DNA from: Pleomorphomonas carboxyditropha
GTDB taxonomy: Bacteria; Pseudomonadota; Alphaproteobacteria; Rhizobiales; Pleomorphomonadaceae
Assembly (NCBI RefSeq): GCF_002770725.1
Contig: NZ_NQVN01000003.1
Span: forward strand, 248,001-312,000
Length of the DNA stretch: 64,000 bases
Direction: 5' to 3'
Under the pieces are notes generated by a model. The model saw nothing but the letters and a program-made list of their open reading frames with translations. It ran no database searches and had not been told where the DNA came from. How positions within the stretch are numbered: position 1 is the stretch's first letter; each line of letters begins with the position of its first letter. Below, piece after piece: positions 48,403-58,457 of the stretch. A program made the translations under genes and the position numbers.

Positions 48403-51400
48403 ATGTCGAACGCAGAATCCCCTTCGAGCCCCGTCTCGCGTCCGGTCAGGGCCGGCGACCACGTGTTCCTGATCGACGGGTCGGGCTATATCTTTCGCGC
48501 CTACCATGCGCTGCCGCCGCTGACCCGCAAGTCGGACGGCCTGCCGGTGGGCGCCGTTTCCGGCTTCTGCAACATGCTGTGGCGGCTCCTGAAGGAAACC
48601 GAGCAGACCGCCGTCGGCGTCAGGCCGACGCATCTCGCGGTGATTTTCGACGCCTCGGCGGTGACCTTCCGCAACGAGATCTATCCGCTCTACAAGGCGC
48701 AGCGGCCGGAGCCGCCCGCCGACCTGCGCCCGCAGTTCGGGCTGATTCGCGAGGCGGTCCGCGCCTTCAACGTGCCCTGCGTCGAGCAGTTGGGCTTCGA
48801 GGCCGACGACCTGATCGCCACCTACGCGGCGGAGGCGGCGGCGGTGGGCGCCGACGTCACCATCGTTTCCTCCGACAAGGATCTGATGCAGCTGGTGGGC
48901 GAGCGCGTCGTGCTGCTCGACACCATGAAGGACCGGCGGATCGGCGTGCCGGAAGTGATCGAGAAATTCGGCGTGCCGCCCGACAAGGTGGTCGAGGTGC
49001 AGTCGCTGGCCGGCGACTCGGTCGACAACGTGCCGGGCGTGCCGGGCATCGGCCTCAAGACGGCGGCTCAGCTCGTCCTCGAATATGGCGACCTCGAAGC
49101 GCTGCTCGCCAATGCGGCCGGCATCAAGCAGCAGAAGCGGCGCGAGAACCTGATCGCCTTCGCCGAGCAGGCCCGCATCTCGCATCGCCTGGTGACGCTG
49201 AAACGCGACGTGCCGCTGGAGCATCCGATCGACGGGCTCGGCGTGCGGCCCATTCTCGGCGAGCAACTGATCGCCTATGCCAAGGCGATGGAGTTCTCGA
49301 CCATCATTCGCCGCGTGGCCGAGGCGACCGGTGTCGAGCCGTCGAAGGTGGCGCCGGCCGTGGTGCCGGTGATGTACTGGCCGCCGGAGGGAGAGGCTTC
49401 GTCCTCTTCCCCCACGGAAGCAGCCGATGCCGCGGCCGCCGGCGTGACGGTCAGTCCCCCCTCTCCCGAGGTCGGCGACGAAGGGGAGACAGGCGTATCC
49501 GCGCTGTCGGGGGTGTTCACGCCCGCCGGCCGCGCCGCCGAGGCGCTTGCCCAGATGCAGGCGATCCCGGTCGACTATTCGGCCTACGAGACGGTTACCG
49601 ACCTTGCTCGCCTCGAGGCCTGGGTGGCGGAGGCCTACGACGCCGGCCGCGTCGCTTTCGACACCGAGACCTCCGGCCTCGATTCCATGCAGGCGGAGAT
49701 CGTTGGCGCGTCGCTGGCCGTCACGCCGGGCCGCGCCTGCTATATCCCGCTCGCCCATACCTCCGGCGCCGGCGACCTTCTGGGCGGCGGCTTGGTGCCC
49801 GGGCAGATCGCCATTCCCGACTTCGTGCGCGTCGTCAAGCCGCTTTTCGAAGATCGGTCGGTCCTGAAGATCGGCCAGAACGCCAAATACGACTGGGTGG
49901 TGCTGAAGCGCCTCGGCATCACCGTGGCGCCCTGCGACGACACCATGCTGATCTCCTACGCGCTCGACGCCGGCCGCATGGGGCACGGCATGGACGAGCT
50001 GTCGGAGGTGCTGCTCGGCCACAAGCCGATCGCCTTCAAGGAGGTCTGCGGCTCGGGCAAGTCGATGATCACCTTCGACTGCGTGCCGCTCGACCGCGCC
50101 ACCCATTACGCCGCCGAGGACGCCGACATCACGCTGCGCCTCTGGCACGTCCTGAAGCCGCGCCTTCCGGCCGAAGGCATGACCGCCCTCTACGAGACGG
50201 CCGAGCGGCCGCTCATCGACGTGATCGCCCGCATGGAAATGCGCGGCGTGTCCGTCGACCGGCAGATCCTGTCGCGCTTGTCCGGCGATTTCGCGCAGTC
50301 GATGGCGGCGATGGAGGCCGGCATCTTCGAGGTGGCCGGCGGGAGCTTCAATATCGGCTCGCCGAAGCAGATCGGCGACATCCTGTTCGGCAAGCTCGGC
50401 CTGCCTCCGCCCAAGAAGACCAAGACCGGCGCCTGGGCGACCGGCGCCGACGTGCTGGAGGACCTCGCCGCCGAGGGGCACGAACTGCCGCGCCGCATCC
50501 TCGACTGGCGGCAGCTCTCCAAGCTGAAGTCGACCTATACCGACGCGCTGCCCGGCTACATCCATCCGGAGACCAGGCGCGTCCACACCAGCTATTCGCT
50601 GGCCGCCACCACCACCGGCCGCCTCGCCTCGTCGGAGCCCAACCTCCAGAACATTCCGGTGCGCACCGAGGAGGGCCGCAAGATCCGCCGCGCCTTCGTG
50701 GCGCCGCCGGGCCGCAAGCTGCTGTCGGCCGACTACAGCCAGATCGAGCTCAGGGTGCTCGCCCATGTCGCCGACATCCCGGCGCTGAAGAACGCCTTCG
50801 CCGAGGGCATCGACATTCACGCCATGACCGCCTCCGAGATGTTCGGCGTGCCGGTCGAGGGCATGGACCCGATGATCCGCCGCCGGGCCAAGGCGATCAA
50901 CTTCGGCATCATCTACGGCATCTCGGCCTTCGGCCTCGCCAACCAGCTGTCCATCCGGCGCGAGGAGGCGAGCGACTACATCAGGCGCTATTTCCAGCGC
51001 TTCCCCGGCATCCGCGACTATATGGAGGCGACCAAGCGGCAGGCGCGCGAGAACGGCTACGTCACCACCATCTTCGGCCGCAAGGCCCACTATCCGGAGA
51101 TCGGCTCGCCCAATCCGTCGATGCGCGCCTTCATGGAGCGGGCGGCCATCAACGCGCCGATCCAGGGTTCGGCCGCCGACATCATCCGCCGCGCCATGGC
51201 GCGCATGGAGGCGGCGCTCGCCGAGGCGAGGCTGTCGGCGCAGATGCTGTTGCAGGTGCACGACGAACTGATCTTCGAGGTGTCGGACGAGGAGGTGGAG
51301 GCGACCATCCCGGTGGTGCGCGCTGTCATGGAGAGCGCCGCCGGGCCGGCCGTGGAGCTTGCCGTGCCGCTGGTCGTCGATGCCCGCGCCGCCCAGAACT

Positions 51401-51417
51401 GGGACGAGGCGCATTAA
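48403..51417 (+). CDS. polA: DNA polymerase I
   Basis: 1004 aa. The 5'-3' exonuclease covers about 20-310, with E-A-D-D-L-I-A-T near residue 132 and S-D-K-D-L-M-Q near residue 160. A Ser/Pro/Glu-rich linker spans about 325-370. The proofreading 3'-5' exonuclease has F-D-T-E-T-S-G-L near residue 421 and Y-A-A-E-D-A-D near residue 567. Polymerase motifs are D-Y-S-Q-I-E-L-R near residue 777, R-R-R-A-K-A-I-N-F-G near residue 826 and V-H-D-E-L near residue 951. All active-site residues are present. It processes Okazaki fragments and fills repair gaps. The length is above E. coli Pol I, partly due to the linker. Confidence 0.97.
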   Translation: MSNAESPSSPVSRPVRAGDHVFLIDGSGYIFRAYHALPPLTRKSDGLPVGAVSGFCNMLWRLLKETEQTAVGVRPTHLAVIFDASAVTFRNEIYPLYKAQRPEPPADLRPQFGLIREAVRAFNVPCVEQLGFEADDLIATYAAEAAAVGADVTIVSSDKDLMQLVGERVVLLDTMKDRRIGVPEVIEKFGVPPDKVVEVQSLAGDSVDNVPGVPGIGLKTAAQLVLEYGDLEALLANAAGIKQQKRRENLIAFAEQARISHRLVTLKRDVPLEHPIDGLGVRPILGEQLIAYAKAMEFSTIIRRVAEATGVEPSKVAPAVVPVMYWPPEGEASSSSPTEAADAAAAGVTVSPPSPEVGDEGETGVSALSGVFTPAGRAAEALAQMQAIPVDYSAYETVTDLARLEAWVAEAYDAGRVAFDTETSGLDSMQAEIVGASLAVTPGRACYIPLAHTSGAGDLLGGGLVPGQIAIPDFVRVVKPLFEDRSVLKIGQNAKYDWVVLKRLGITVAPCDDTMLISYALDAGRMGHGMDELSEVLLGHKPIAFKEVCGSGKSMITFDCVPLDRATHYAAEDADITLRLWHVLKPRLPAEGMTALYETAERPLIDVIARMEMRGVSVDRQILSRLSGDFAQSMAAMEAGIFEVAGGSFNIGSPKQIGDILFGKLGLPPPKKTKTGAWATGADVLEDLAAEGHELPRRILDWRQLSKLKSTYTDALPGYIHPETRRVHTSYSLAATTTGRLASSEPNLQNIPVRTEEGRKIRRAFVAPPGRKLLSADYSQIELRVLAHVADIPALKNAFAEGIDIHAMTASEMFGVPVEGMDPMIRRRAKAINFGIIYGISAFGLANQLSIRREEASDYIRRYFQRFPGIRDYMEATKRQARENGYVTTIFGRKAHYPEIGSPNPSMRAFMERAAINAPIQGSAADIIRRAMARMEAALAEARLSAQMLLQVHDELIFEVSDEEVEATIPVVRAVMESAAGPAVELAVPLVVDARAAQNWDEAH

Positions 51418-51441
51418 TCCGGGCCGGCAGGAGACGCCGAC

Positions 51442-52047
51442 ATGACCGATGCGGACGCCGAACGCCACCGGCTGAAGATGGCGAAGCGCAAGGCGGTGCA
51501 GGACGCCGAGGTGGCCTCGAAGACGATCACTGAGAAGGGGCTGCTGATCGTCAACACCGGCCCCGGCAAGGGCAAGTCGACCGCCGCCTTCGGTCTTGTG
51601 GTCCGCGCCCTCGGCCATGGCTGGAAGGTGGGCGTCGTGCAGTTCGGCAAGGGTGGCTGGGAAAGCGGCGAACGGCGCGTGCTGGAGGGTCTTCCCGGCG
51701 TGTCCTGGCACACGCTCGGCGAGGGCTTCACCTGGGAAACGCAGGATCGGGCGCGCGACGTCGCCGCGGCGGAGAGCGCCTGGGCGACAGCGCAGGCGCT
51801 GATGGATAATCCCGACATCCGGCTGCTCGTCCTCGACGAGCTCAACATCGCGCTCCGCTACGAGCATCTGCCGCTTGCCGGGGTGGTCGAACGGCTGAAG
51901 GCGCGGCGGGGCGATCTCACCGTCGTCGTCACCGGCCGCAACGCCAAGCCCGAGCTGATCGAGGCGGCCGACTGCGTCACCGAGATGGCGGCGGCGAAGC
52001 ATCACTTCGCCGCCGGCGTGAAGGCGCAGGCGGGGATCGAGTTCTGA
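51442..52047 (+). CDS. cobO: Cob(I)yrinic acid a,c-diamide adenosyltransferase
   Basis: 201 aa BtuR/CobO/CobP family. The P-loop [10 protein letters not shown] near residue 36 is followed by G-V-V-Q-F-G-K-G near residue 64 and L-V-L-D-E-L-N near residue 128. It adds the adenosyl group to cobalt in the aerobic B12 route. It lies 24 nt after polA and overlaps cobQ by one base (TGATG). The rest of the cob pathway is not in the window. Confidence 0.93.
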   Translation: MTDADAERHRLKMAKRKAVQDAEVASKTITEKGLLIVNTGPGKGKSTAAFGLVVRALGHGWKVGVVQFGKGGWESGERRVLEGLPGVSWHTLGEGFTWETQDRARDVAAAESAWATAQALMDNPDIRLLVLDELNIALRYEHLPLAGVVERLKARRGDLTVVVTGRNAKPELIEAADCVTEMAAAKHHFAAGVKAQAGIEF

Positions 52048-53516
52048 TGGTTAGCCGGCTGATGTTCCAGGGGACCGGCTCGGACGTCGGCAAGTCGCTG
52101 ATCGTCGCCGGCCTCTGCCGCCTCTACGCCCGGCGCGGCCTCAGGGTTCGCCCCTTCAAGCCGCAGAACATGTCGAACAACGCAGCGGCGACGGCCGACG
52201 GCGGCGAGATCGGCCGGGCGCAGGCCTTGCAGGCGCGGGCGGCCGGCGTGCCGCTTTCCGTGCACATGAATCCGGTGCTCCTGAAGCCGCAGTCGGAGAT
52301 CGGCTCGCAGGTCGTGGTGCAGGGGCGCATCGTCGGCAACGCCAGAGCCCGCGACTATCAGGCGATGAAGCCGCAATTGATGCCGGCCGTGCTCGACAGC
52401 TTCGCGCGGCTGTCGGAGGACGCCGACCTGGTGCTGGTCGAGGGGGCCGGTTCGCCGGCCGAAGTCAACCTCCGGGCCGGCGACATCGCCAACATGGGCT
52501 TCGCGCGGGCCACCGACACGCCGGTGGTGCTGATCGGCGACATCGACCGGGGCGGCGTCATCGCCTCGATCGTCGGCACCAAGGCGGTGATGGCGGAAGA
52601 CGACGCGGCGCTGGTCGCCGGCTATCTCGTCAACCGCTTTCGCGGCGACATATCCCTGTTCGACGCCGGCCTTGCCGAGATCACCCGCCACACCGGCTGG
52701 CGCTCGTTCGGCGTGGTGCCCTATTTGCCGGATGCCGGCCGGCTGCCGGCCGAGGACGGCCTCGGGCTCAGAAGCCGCTATGACGCCGGCGGCGAGGAAG
52801 AGCGCAAGCGGATCGTCGTGCCGGTGCTGCCGCGCATCGCCAATTTCGACGACCTCGATCCGCTCAGGCAGGAGGCGGGCGTCGAGGTGATCCTTGTCGA
52901 AGCGGGCCGGCCGCTGCCGCCGGCCGATCTCGTGCTGCTGCCCGGCTCGAAGGCGACCATTCCCGACCTTGTCGCGCTGAAGGCGGAAGGCTGGGACATC
53001 GACATCCGCGCGCATGCCCGGCGCGGCGGCAAGGTGCTCGGCCTCTGCGGCGGCTACCAGATGCTCGGCCGGATGCTGCGCGACCCGGAGCGGATCGAAA
53101 GCGACGTCGACGCCATCGACGGCCTCGGCCTGCTCGATATCGAAACCACCATGACCGGCGACAAGCGCCTCCGGCCGGTGAGCGGCGTGTCGCTGCCCGA
53201 CGGCACGCCGTTTTCCGGCTACGAGATGCACGTCGGGACCACCGTCGGCCCCGATCGCCGCCGGCCGTTCGCCCGGCTTGCGGACGGCAACGACGAAGGG
53301 GCAATCTCACCGGCCGGCAACATCGTCGGCAGCTATTGTCACGGACTCTTTTCGGACGATCGGCAGCGCGCCAGACTCCTCGCCTGGATCGGCGCCGACC
53401 CGTCGGCGCTGGCCTACGAGGCGGAGATCGAGCGGGTGCTCGACGGCCTCGCCGATCACCTCGCGGCCCATCTCGACGTCGACGGTCTTCTCGACCTCAG
53501 CCGAGGGCGAGGATGA
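52047..53516 (+). CDS. cobQ: Cobyric acid synthase
   Basis: 489 aa. The ATP-binding domain starts [11 protein letters not shown] near residue 6. [10 protein letters not shown] near residue 36 is the family motif. The C-terminal type-1 glutamine amidotransferase has its nucleophile in [10 protein letters not shown] near residue 331 and the catalytic histidine in S-Y-C-H-G-L near residue 429. It amidates four carboxyl groups of adenosylcobyrinic acid diamide. Its last 20 bases overlap the end of the convergent cobD. Confidence 0.96.
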   Translation: MVSRLMFQGTGSDVGKSLIVAGLCRLYARRGLRVRPFKPQNMSNNAAATADGGEIGRAQALQARAAGVPLSVHMNPVLLKPQSEIGSQVVVQGRIVGNARARDYQAMKPQLMPAVLDSFARLSEDADLVLVEGAGSPAEVNLRAGDIANMGFARATDTPVVLIGDIDRGGVIASIVGTKAVMAEDDAALVAGYLVNRFRGDISLFDAGLAEITRHTGWRSFGVVPYLPDAGRLPAEDGLGLRSRYDAGGEEERKRIVVPVLPRIANFDDLDPLRQEAGVEVILVEAGRPLPPADLVLLPGSKATIPDLVALKAEGWDIDIRAHARRGGKVLGLCGGYQMLGRMLRDPERIESDVDAIDGLGLLDIETTMTGDKRLRPVSGVSLPDGTPFSGYEMHVGTTVGPDRRRPFARLADGNDEGAISPAGNIVGSYCHGLFSDDRQRARLLAWIGADPSALAYEAEIERVLDGLADHLAAHLDVDGLLDLSRGRG

Positions 53517-54489
53517 CGAGGCCGAGCCAGACCAGCCCCAGCACGGCGGCGATCAGCAGCACCGCCCGCCGGTAGAGCCGGAGCGCCCGGTCGATATCGT
53601 AGGCGTTGACCTCGGCGCGGCCGTCGCCCATCCAGGCGTCCTCGACGCGCGTGTCGCCATAGACCTTGGGGCCGTTGAGGCGCAGGCCGAGGGCGCCGGC
53701 CATCGCCGCTTCCGGCCAGCCGGCATTGGGCGACTTGTGGCGGCGCGCGTCGCGATCGATCGCCCGGACGGCCGCCGCCGCCGAGGCGCCGTCGTCGGCC
53801 AGCGCCGCCGCGACGATCGCCCAAGCGGTCAGGCGCGAGGCCGGCAGGTTGACGAGGTCGTCGAGCTTGGCCGACGCCCAGCCGAAGGCGAGGTAGCGCG
53901 GCGTCTTGTGGCCGATCATCGAATCGGCGGTGTTGATCGCCTTGTAGGCGGCCGCTCCCGGCAGGCCGAAGATCGCCATCCAGAACAGAGGCGCCGTCAC
54001 GCCGTCGGAAAAGCTTTCGGCCAGGCTCTCGATGGCGGCGCGACAGACGCCGGCGGCGTCGAGATGGGCGGGATTGCGGCCGACGATATGGCCGACGGCC
54101 AGCCGCCCGGCCTCGAGGCCGCCCTGGCGCATGGCGTCGGCGACGGCGGCGACGTGGACATGCAGGCTGCGGGCGGCGAGCAGCGTCGAGCCGGCAACGG
54201 CGACGAGACAGGGCCCGGCGATGGGACCGGCCAGTCCGGCGAGCGAACCGATCGCCCCAGCGACGAGGACGCTTGCCGCCACATTGAGGGCCGCGGCGAG
54301 CATGCCGTTCAGCCGGCGGCGATCCGCTTCCAGCTCGTCGCGGTTGAGCGTGCGGTCGAGCAGGCCGATCAGCGCTCCCATCCAGGTGACCGGATGGCCG
54401 ATCCGCCGGAACAGAAAGTCGGGATAGCCGATCGCCGCTTCGAAGCCGAGGGCCAGCAGGGCGACGAGAGTGAATTCGAGCGGAGCCAT
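53497..54489 (-). CDS. cobD: Adenosylcobinamide-phosphate synthase (CobD/CbiB)
   Basis: 330 aa inner-membrane protein. [18 protein letters not shown] near residue 21 is the CbiB/CobD signature. [15 protein letters not shown] near residue 174 and N-T-A-D-S-M-I-G near residue 205 follow. It joins the aminopropanol arm to adenosylcobyric acid. It is transcribed toward cobQ, so the two are not in one operon. Confidence 0.95.
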   Translation of the reverse strand: MAPLEFTLVALLALGFEAAIGYPDFLFRRIGHPVTWMGALIGLLDRTLNRDELEADRRRLNGMLAAALNVAASVLVAGAIGSLAGLAGPIAGPCLVAVAGSTLLAARSLHVHVAAVADAMRQGGLEAGRLAVGHIVGRNPAHLDAAGVCRAAIESLAESFSDGVTAPLFWMAIFGLPGAAAYKAINTADSMIGHKTPRYLAFGWASAKLDDLVNLPASRLTAWAIVAAALADDGASAAAAVRAIDRDARRHKSPNAGWPEAAMAGALGLRLNGPKVYGDTRVEDAWMGDGRAEVNAYDIDRALRLYRRAVLLIAAVLGLVWLGLVILALG

Positions 54490-54622
54490 GTCAGCTTTTC
54501 TTCCGGGGCGGGTGCCGTTTGGTTTGAATCGGCGCTTCGCCCCTTTCTGTCACGCCGCCGGCCGTCCCGAAAGCCCCGCGCTCCCGGGATCCCGTCCTCT
54601 CGACGAGGTCCCCGCCAGCCCG

Positions 54623-55156
54623 TCAGTCGGCGATCTTGCGGCAGCCCGTCTTGAAGCGCCTGAAGTTGGCGGCATAGTTTTCCGCCGACCGCCGCAGCCT
54701 GTCGATGGCCGCTTCGTCGAGCGCCCGCACGGCCCGCGCCGGCGCGCCGACGATCAGCGATCCTTCCGGGAATTCCTTGCCCTCGGTGACCAGCGCGTTG
54801 GCGCCGACCAGACTGTTGGCACCAATTTTGGCGCCGTTCAGGATGGTGGCGCCCATGCCGACGAGCACGTTGTCGCCGATCTCGCAGGAATGGACGATGG
54901 CCTGATGGCCGATGGTGCAGCCCTCGCCGATGGTGAGCGGGAAGCCGAGATCGGTATGCAGCGTCGCCCCTTCCTGGATGTTGGTGCGGGCGCCGACGAC
55001 GATCGGCTCGTTGTCGCCGCGGATCACCGCGCCGAACCAGACGCCGACCTCGGCGCCGAGCTTCACCCGGCCGATCACATGGGCATCGGGGGCGACCCAG
55101 TAGTCGCCGTCATCAGGCAGTTCGGGGGCGATTCCATCGAGTTCGTAGATCGGCAT
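54623..55156 (-). CDS. Gamma-class carbonic anhydrase-like hexapeptide protein
   Basis: 177 aa left-handed beta-helix. Zinc-binding histidines are placed as in gamma-CA/YrdA proteins: H in A-T-L-H-T-D near residue 67 and two in I-G-H-Q-A-I-V-H near residues 84-89. R-G-D-N-E-P-I near residue 46 and Q-E-G-A-T near residue 61 also match. Family members include active carbonic anhydrases and inactive YrdA-type proteins; activity cannot be judged here. It lies 134 nt upstream of cobD on the same strand. Confidence 0.9.
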   Translation of the reverse strand: MPIYELDGIAPELPDDGDYWVAPDAHVIGRVKLGAEVGVWFGAVIRGDNEPIVVGARTNIQEGATLHTDLGFPLTIGEGCTIGHQAIVHSCEIGDNVLVGMGATILNGAKIGANSLVGANALVTEGKEFPEGSLIVGAPARAVRALDEAAIDRLRRSAENYAANFRRFKTGCRKIAD

Positions 55157-55403
55157 GGCAGATTTCTCCAGAGCGGCAAAGGGCCGGTTGGAACTCTTTG
55201 TAAGACGCCGCTGCCGGCGATCAAGCCGGCGGATACGGCCGGCCAGCGGCTAATCGTTCCAGCAACCGAAAAGCCCGCCCGCCGAACGCCACGCGAATTT
55301 GTTGGAAAACTGCCTTTCGCCGCTCCCCAAAATGCACTAGATGCCGTTATCTTTGCCGGGACGGTTTGGATTGGCCGTTCCCCACGAGGGAAAGCGAGCA
55401 GCG

Positions 55404-56819
55404 GTGACGGATAAGAAGTCTGTCTTCATCAAGACCTACGGCTGTCAGATGAACGTCTACGACAGCGACCGCATGTCGGACACGCTGATGCCGCTCGGAT
55501 ACGCCACCGCCGACAGCGCCGAGAACGCCGATCTCGTCATCCTCAATACCTGCCACATCCGCGAGAAGGCGGCCGAGAAGGTCTATTCCGAGCTGGGGCG
55601 CCTGCGCGTCCTGAAGGCGGCGCGCGCCGCCGAGGGCCGGGAGACGCTGGTCGCCGTCGCCGGCTGCGTCGCCCAGGCGGAAGGCGAGGAAATCATCGCC
55701 CGGGCGCCGGTCGTCGACATGGTATTCGGACCGCAGACCTACCATCGCCTGCCGGAGCTGATCGAGCGGGTGCGGGCCGGCGAGCGGCCGACCGCCACCC
55801 AGGGCAAGGCGCCGGCCCGGCCGAAGGTGGTGGAGACCGAGTTTCCGGCCGAGGACAAGTTCGATCACCTCGCCGCTCCCTCCGAAAAGGCGGTGCGCTC
55901 GCGCGGCGTGACGGCCTTTCTCACCGTGCAGGAAGGCTGCGACAAGTTCTGCACCTTCTGCGTCGTGCCCTATACGCGCGGCTCGGAAGCCTCGCGGCCG
56001 GTCGAGAAGATCGTCGAGGAAGCGGAGACCCTGGTGGCGGCCGGCGTGCGCGAGATCACGCTGCTCGGCCAGAACGTCAACGCCTACCACGGCGTCGACG
56101 CCGGGGGCCGGACGGTCGGCCTCGCCGGCCTGCTCGCCCGCCTCTCCGAGCTGCCGCGCCTTGCCCGCATCCGCTACACCACAAGCCATCCCCGCGATCT
56201 CGACGAGGCGCTGGTCGCCGCCCACGCCGGCAATTCCAAGCTGATGCCCTATCTGCACCTGCCGGTGCAGTCGGGTTCGGACCGCATCCTCCAGGCCATG
56301 AACCGCCGCCATACGGCGGCCGAATACGTCGCCCTGATCGACCGCATCCGGGCGGCCCGGCCGGACATGGCGATCTCCGGCGACTTCATCGTCGGCTTCC
56401 CCGGCGAGACCGAGGAGGATTTCGCGGCGACCATGGACATCGTCCGCACCGTCGACTACGCGGCCTGCTTCTCGTTCAAGTATTCGCCGCGCCCCGGCAC
56501 GCCGGCGGCGGCGCTCGCCGACCAGGTGCCGGAAGCGGTGAAGAGCGAGCGGCTGCAGCGTTTGCAGGCGCTGCTCGAGGAGCAGCAGAAAGTCTTCGCC
56601 GAGCGCCTCGTCGGCCGCACCCTGCCGGTGCTGTTCGACAAGCCCGGCCGCCTGCCCGGCCAGATCGTCGGACGCTCGCCCTACCTGCAGCCGGTGGCTG
56701 TCATGGCGCCGTCGTCGCTGATCGGCGAAATTGCCGAGGTCACCATCGAGGCGACCGGCGGCCACAGCCTGATCGGCCGGCTCGAGGGCGAGCCGATGCC
56801 GGCCCGACGGTCGGCATGA
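55404..56819 (+). CDS. miaB: tRNA-2-methylthio-N6-dimethylallyladenosine synthase
   Basis: 471 aa from the GTG at 55404; an ATG at 55341 would add 21 unrelated residues. The N-terminal domain has T-Y-G-C-Q-M-N near residue 10, N-T-C-H-I-R near residue 46 and G-C-V-A-Q near residue 83 (three cluster cysteines). The radical-SAM motif is C-D-K-F-C-T-F-C near residue 179. A TRAM domain closes the protein. It adds a methylthio group to i6A37 of tRNAs. It heads the conserved miaB-phoH-ybeY-corC-lnt run. Confidence 0.96.
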   Translation: MTDKKSVFIKTYGCQMNVYDSDRMSDTLMPLGYATADSAENADLVILNTCHIREKAAEKVYSELGRLRVLKAARAAEGRETLVAVAGCVAQAEGEEIIARAPVVDMVFGPQTYHRLPELIERVRAGERPTATQGKAPARPKVVETEFPAEDKFDHLAAPSEKAVRSRGVTAFLTVQEGCDKFCTFCVVPYTRGSEASRPVEKIVEEAETLVAAGVREITLLGQNVNAYHGVDAGGRTVGLAGLLARLSELPRLARIRYTTSHPRDLDEALVAAHAGNSKLMPYLHLPVQSGSDRILQAMNRRHTAAEYVALIDRIRAARPDMAISGDFIVGFPGETEEDFAATMDIVRTVDYAACFSFKYSPRPGTPAAALADQVPEAVKSERLQRLQALLEEQQKVFAERLVGRTLPVLFDKPGRLPGQIVGRSPYLQPVAVMAPSSLIGEIAEVTIEATGGHSLIGRLEGEPMPARRSA

Positions 56820-56880
56820 GGCCGTCACGACACGTACCGATCATGCCGTCGCGACAGTCGCGACCTATCCGGGGAACGCC

Positions 56881-57894
56881 ATGACCTATGCGTCCGACCT
56901 CACCCATCTGGTGCTGGTCTTCGAGGATAACCGATTGATAGGCCCGCTCTATGGTCAGTTCGACCAGCATCTGGCGCTGATCGAGCAGAAGCTCGGCGTC
57001 GACGCCACGGCGCGCGGCAACCAGGTGACCATCCGCGGCTCCCACGAGGCGGCCAGCCGCGCCCGCGATGTGCTGGAAGCGCTCTACGGCCGCCTGCAGG
57101 CCGGCCAGAACATCACCTCGGCCGACGTGGACGGGGCGATCCGCATGGCGCTGGCGGTCGGCGACCAGTTGCCGCTGCCGGCCATCGAAGCCAGCTCTCG
57201 CCTGCAGCTCGCCGCCATCTCCACCCGCCGCAAAACCGTCATCGCCCGCAACCCGGCGCAGGACGCCTATATCCGCGCCATGGACCGCTCGACGCTGGTG
57301 TTCGGCCTCGGTCCGGCCGGCACCGGCAAGACCTATCTGGCCGTGGCGCACGCGGCGGCCCTGCTCGAGCGCGGCGAGGTGGCGCGCCTCGTGCTGTCGC
57401 GGCCGGCCGTCGAGGCCGGCGAGCGGCTCGGCTTCCTGCCGGGCGACATGCGCGAGAAGATCGATCCCTACCTCCGGCCGCTCTACGACGCGCTCTACGA
57501 CATGATGCCGCCCGAACGGGTGGAGCGGGCGCTCGCCTCCGGCGCCATCGAGATCGCGCCGCTGGCCTTCATGCGCGGCCGCACGCTGGCCAACGCCGCC
57601 GTCATCCTCGACGAGGCGCAGAACACCACGTCGATGCAGATGAAGATGTTCCTCACCCGCCTCGGCGACGGCTCGAAGATGATCGTCACCGGCGACCCCA
57701 GCCAGATCGACCTGCCGGCCGGGCAGGTATCCGGCCTGGTCGAGGCGAGCCGCATCCTGACCGACACCCCCGGCGTCGTGCAGGTGCGCTTCACGCACGA
57801 GGACGTGGTCCGCCACGAGCTGGTGGCACGCATCGTCAAGGCCTATGACGACGACAGCCGGGAGCGGCTCGCCGCGCGCAAGGACAAGGCATGA
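56881..57894 (+). CDS. PhoH-family ATPase
   Basis: 337 aa. The N-terminal KH-like domain (about 10-105) is followed by the P-loop G-L-G-P-A-G-T-G-K-T-Y near residue 143 and the Walker B V-I-L-D-E-A-Q-N near residue 242. The S-R-P-A-V-E-A-G-E-R-L-G-F-L-P-G motif near residue 174 is typical. PhoH (YbeZ) is linked to RNA processing with YbeY. Its stop overlaps the ybeY start (ATGA). Confidence 0.94.
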   Translation: MTYASDLTHLVLVFEDNRLIGPLYGQFDQHLALIEQKLGVDATARGNQVTIRGSHEAASRARDVLEALYGRLQAGQNITSADVDGAIRMALAVGDQLPLPAIEASSRLQLAAISTRRKTVIARNPAQDAYIRAMDRSTLVFGLGPAGTGKTYLAVAHAAALLERGEVARLVLSRPAVEAGERLGFLPGDMREKIDPYLRPLYDALYDMMPPERVERALASGAIEIAPLAFMRGRTLANAAVILDEAQNTTSMQMKMFLTRLGDGSKMIVTGDPSQIDLPAGQVSGLVEASRILTDTPGVVQVRFTHEDVVRHELVARIVKAYDDDSRERLAARKDKA

Positions 57895-58391
57895 GCGTGA
57901 TCGCCGTCGATATCCTCGCGGAGAGCCCGTTGTGGGGCGAGCCCGAGGACTGGCGCGCCGACGTCGAGACCGCCGTCGCCATGGCGGCGGCGGCGGCCGA
58001 CGCCGAGATCGCCGACGATGCGGAGCTGTCGCTGCTGCTGACCGACGACGCGGCGATCCGTGTACTGAATCGCGACCACCGCCATCTCGACAAGCCGACC
58101 AACGTGCTATCGTTCCCGCAGGACGATCCGGAGGCCGACGCCTACGGGCCGCTGCTCGGCGACATCGTGGTGGCGCACGAGACGGTGGCGCGGGAATCCG
58201 TCGAGGAAGGCATTTCCTTCCGCGACCATTTCCTGCACATGATCGTGCATGGATTCCTGCATCTCGTCGGGTATGATCACATGAACGACGACGAAGCCGG
58301 GGAAATGGAAGGCCTCGAGACGGCCATCCTCGCCCGGCTTGGCATCGCCGACCCCTATGCCGACGCGCCGATGGGCGGCGCCGGCCGCTGA
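57891..58391 (+). CDS. ybeY: Endoribonuclease YbeY
   Basis: 166 aa. The zinc motif H-G-F-L-H-L-V-G-Y-D-H (H-x3-H-x5-H) is near residue 120. N-R-D-H-R-H-L-D-K-P-T-N-V-L-S-F-P near residue 59 is also conserved. It takes part in 16S rRNA 3'-end maturation and 70S quality control. In Sinorhizobium the orthologue affects small-RNA regulation. It is translationally coupled to phoH. Confidence 0.95.
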   Translation: MSVIAVDILAESPLWGEPEDWRADVETAVAMAAAAADAEIADDAELSLLLTDDAAIRVLNRDHRHLDKPTNVLSFPQDDPEADAYGPLLGDIVVAHETVARESVEEGISFRDHFLHMIVHGFLHLVGYDHMNDDEAGEMEGLETAILARLGIADPYADAPMGGAGR

Positions 58392-58457
58392 GGGACGGCA
58401 TTACCGGGGCGTCCGTCAGCGGCCGGGAGGGGCAGCGGGCGGCGCGGAAGAAGGACG

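Noticed and set aside
48268-52005. 1245-aa open frame on the minus strand opposite polA and cobO
   Set aside because: Same reason: antisense to polA, no recognisable motif, composition of a frame shadow.
54495-54600. Cobalamin riboswitch near cobD (GGTGCCG followed by TTTGAATCGG)
   Set aside because: The strand is opposite to cobD, and the conserved GCCACTG and CCCCGCAACTG cores are absent.
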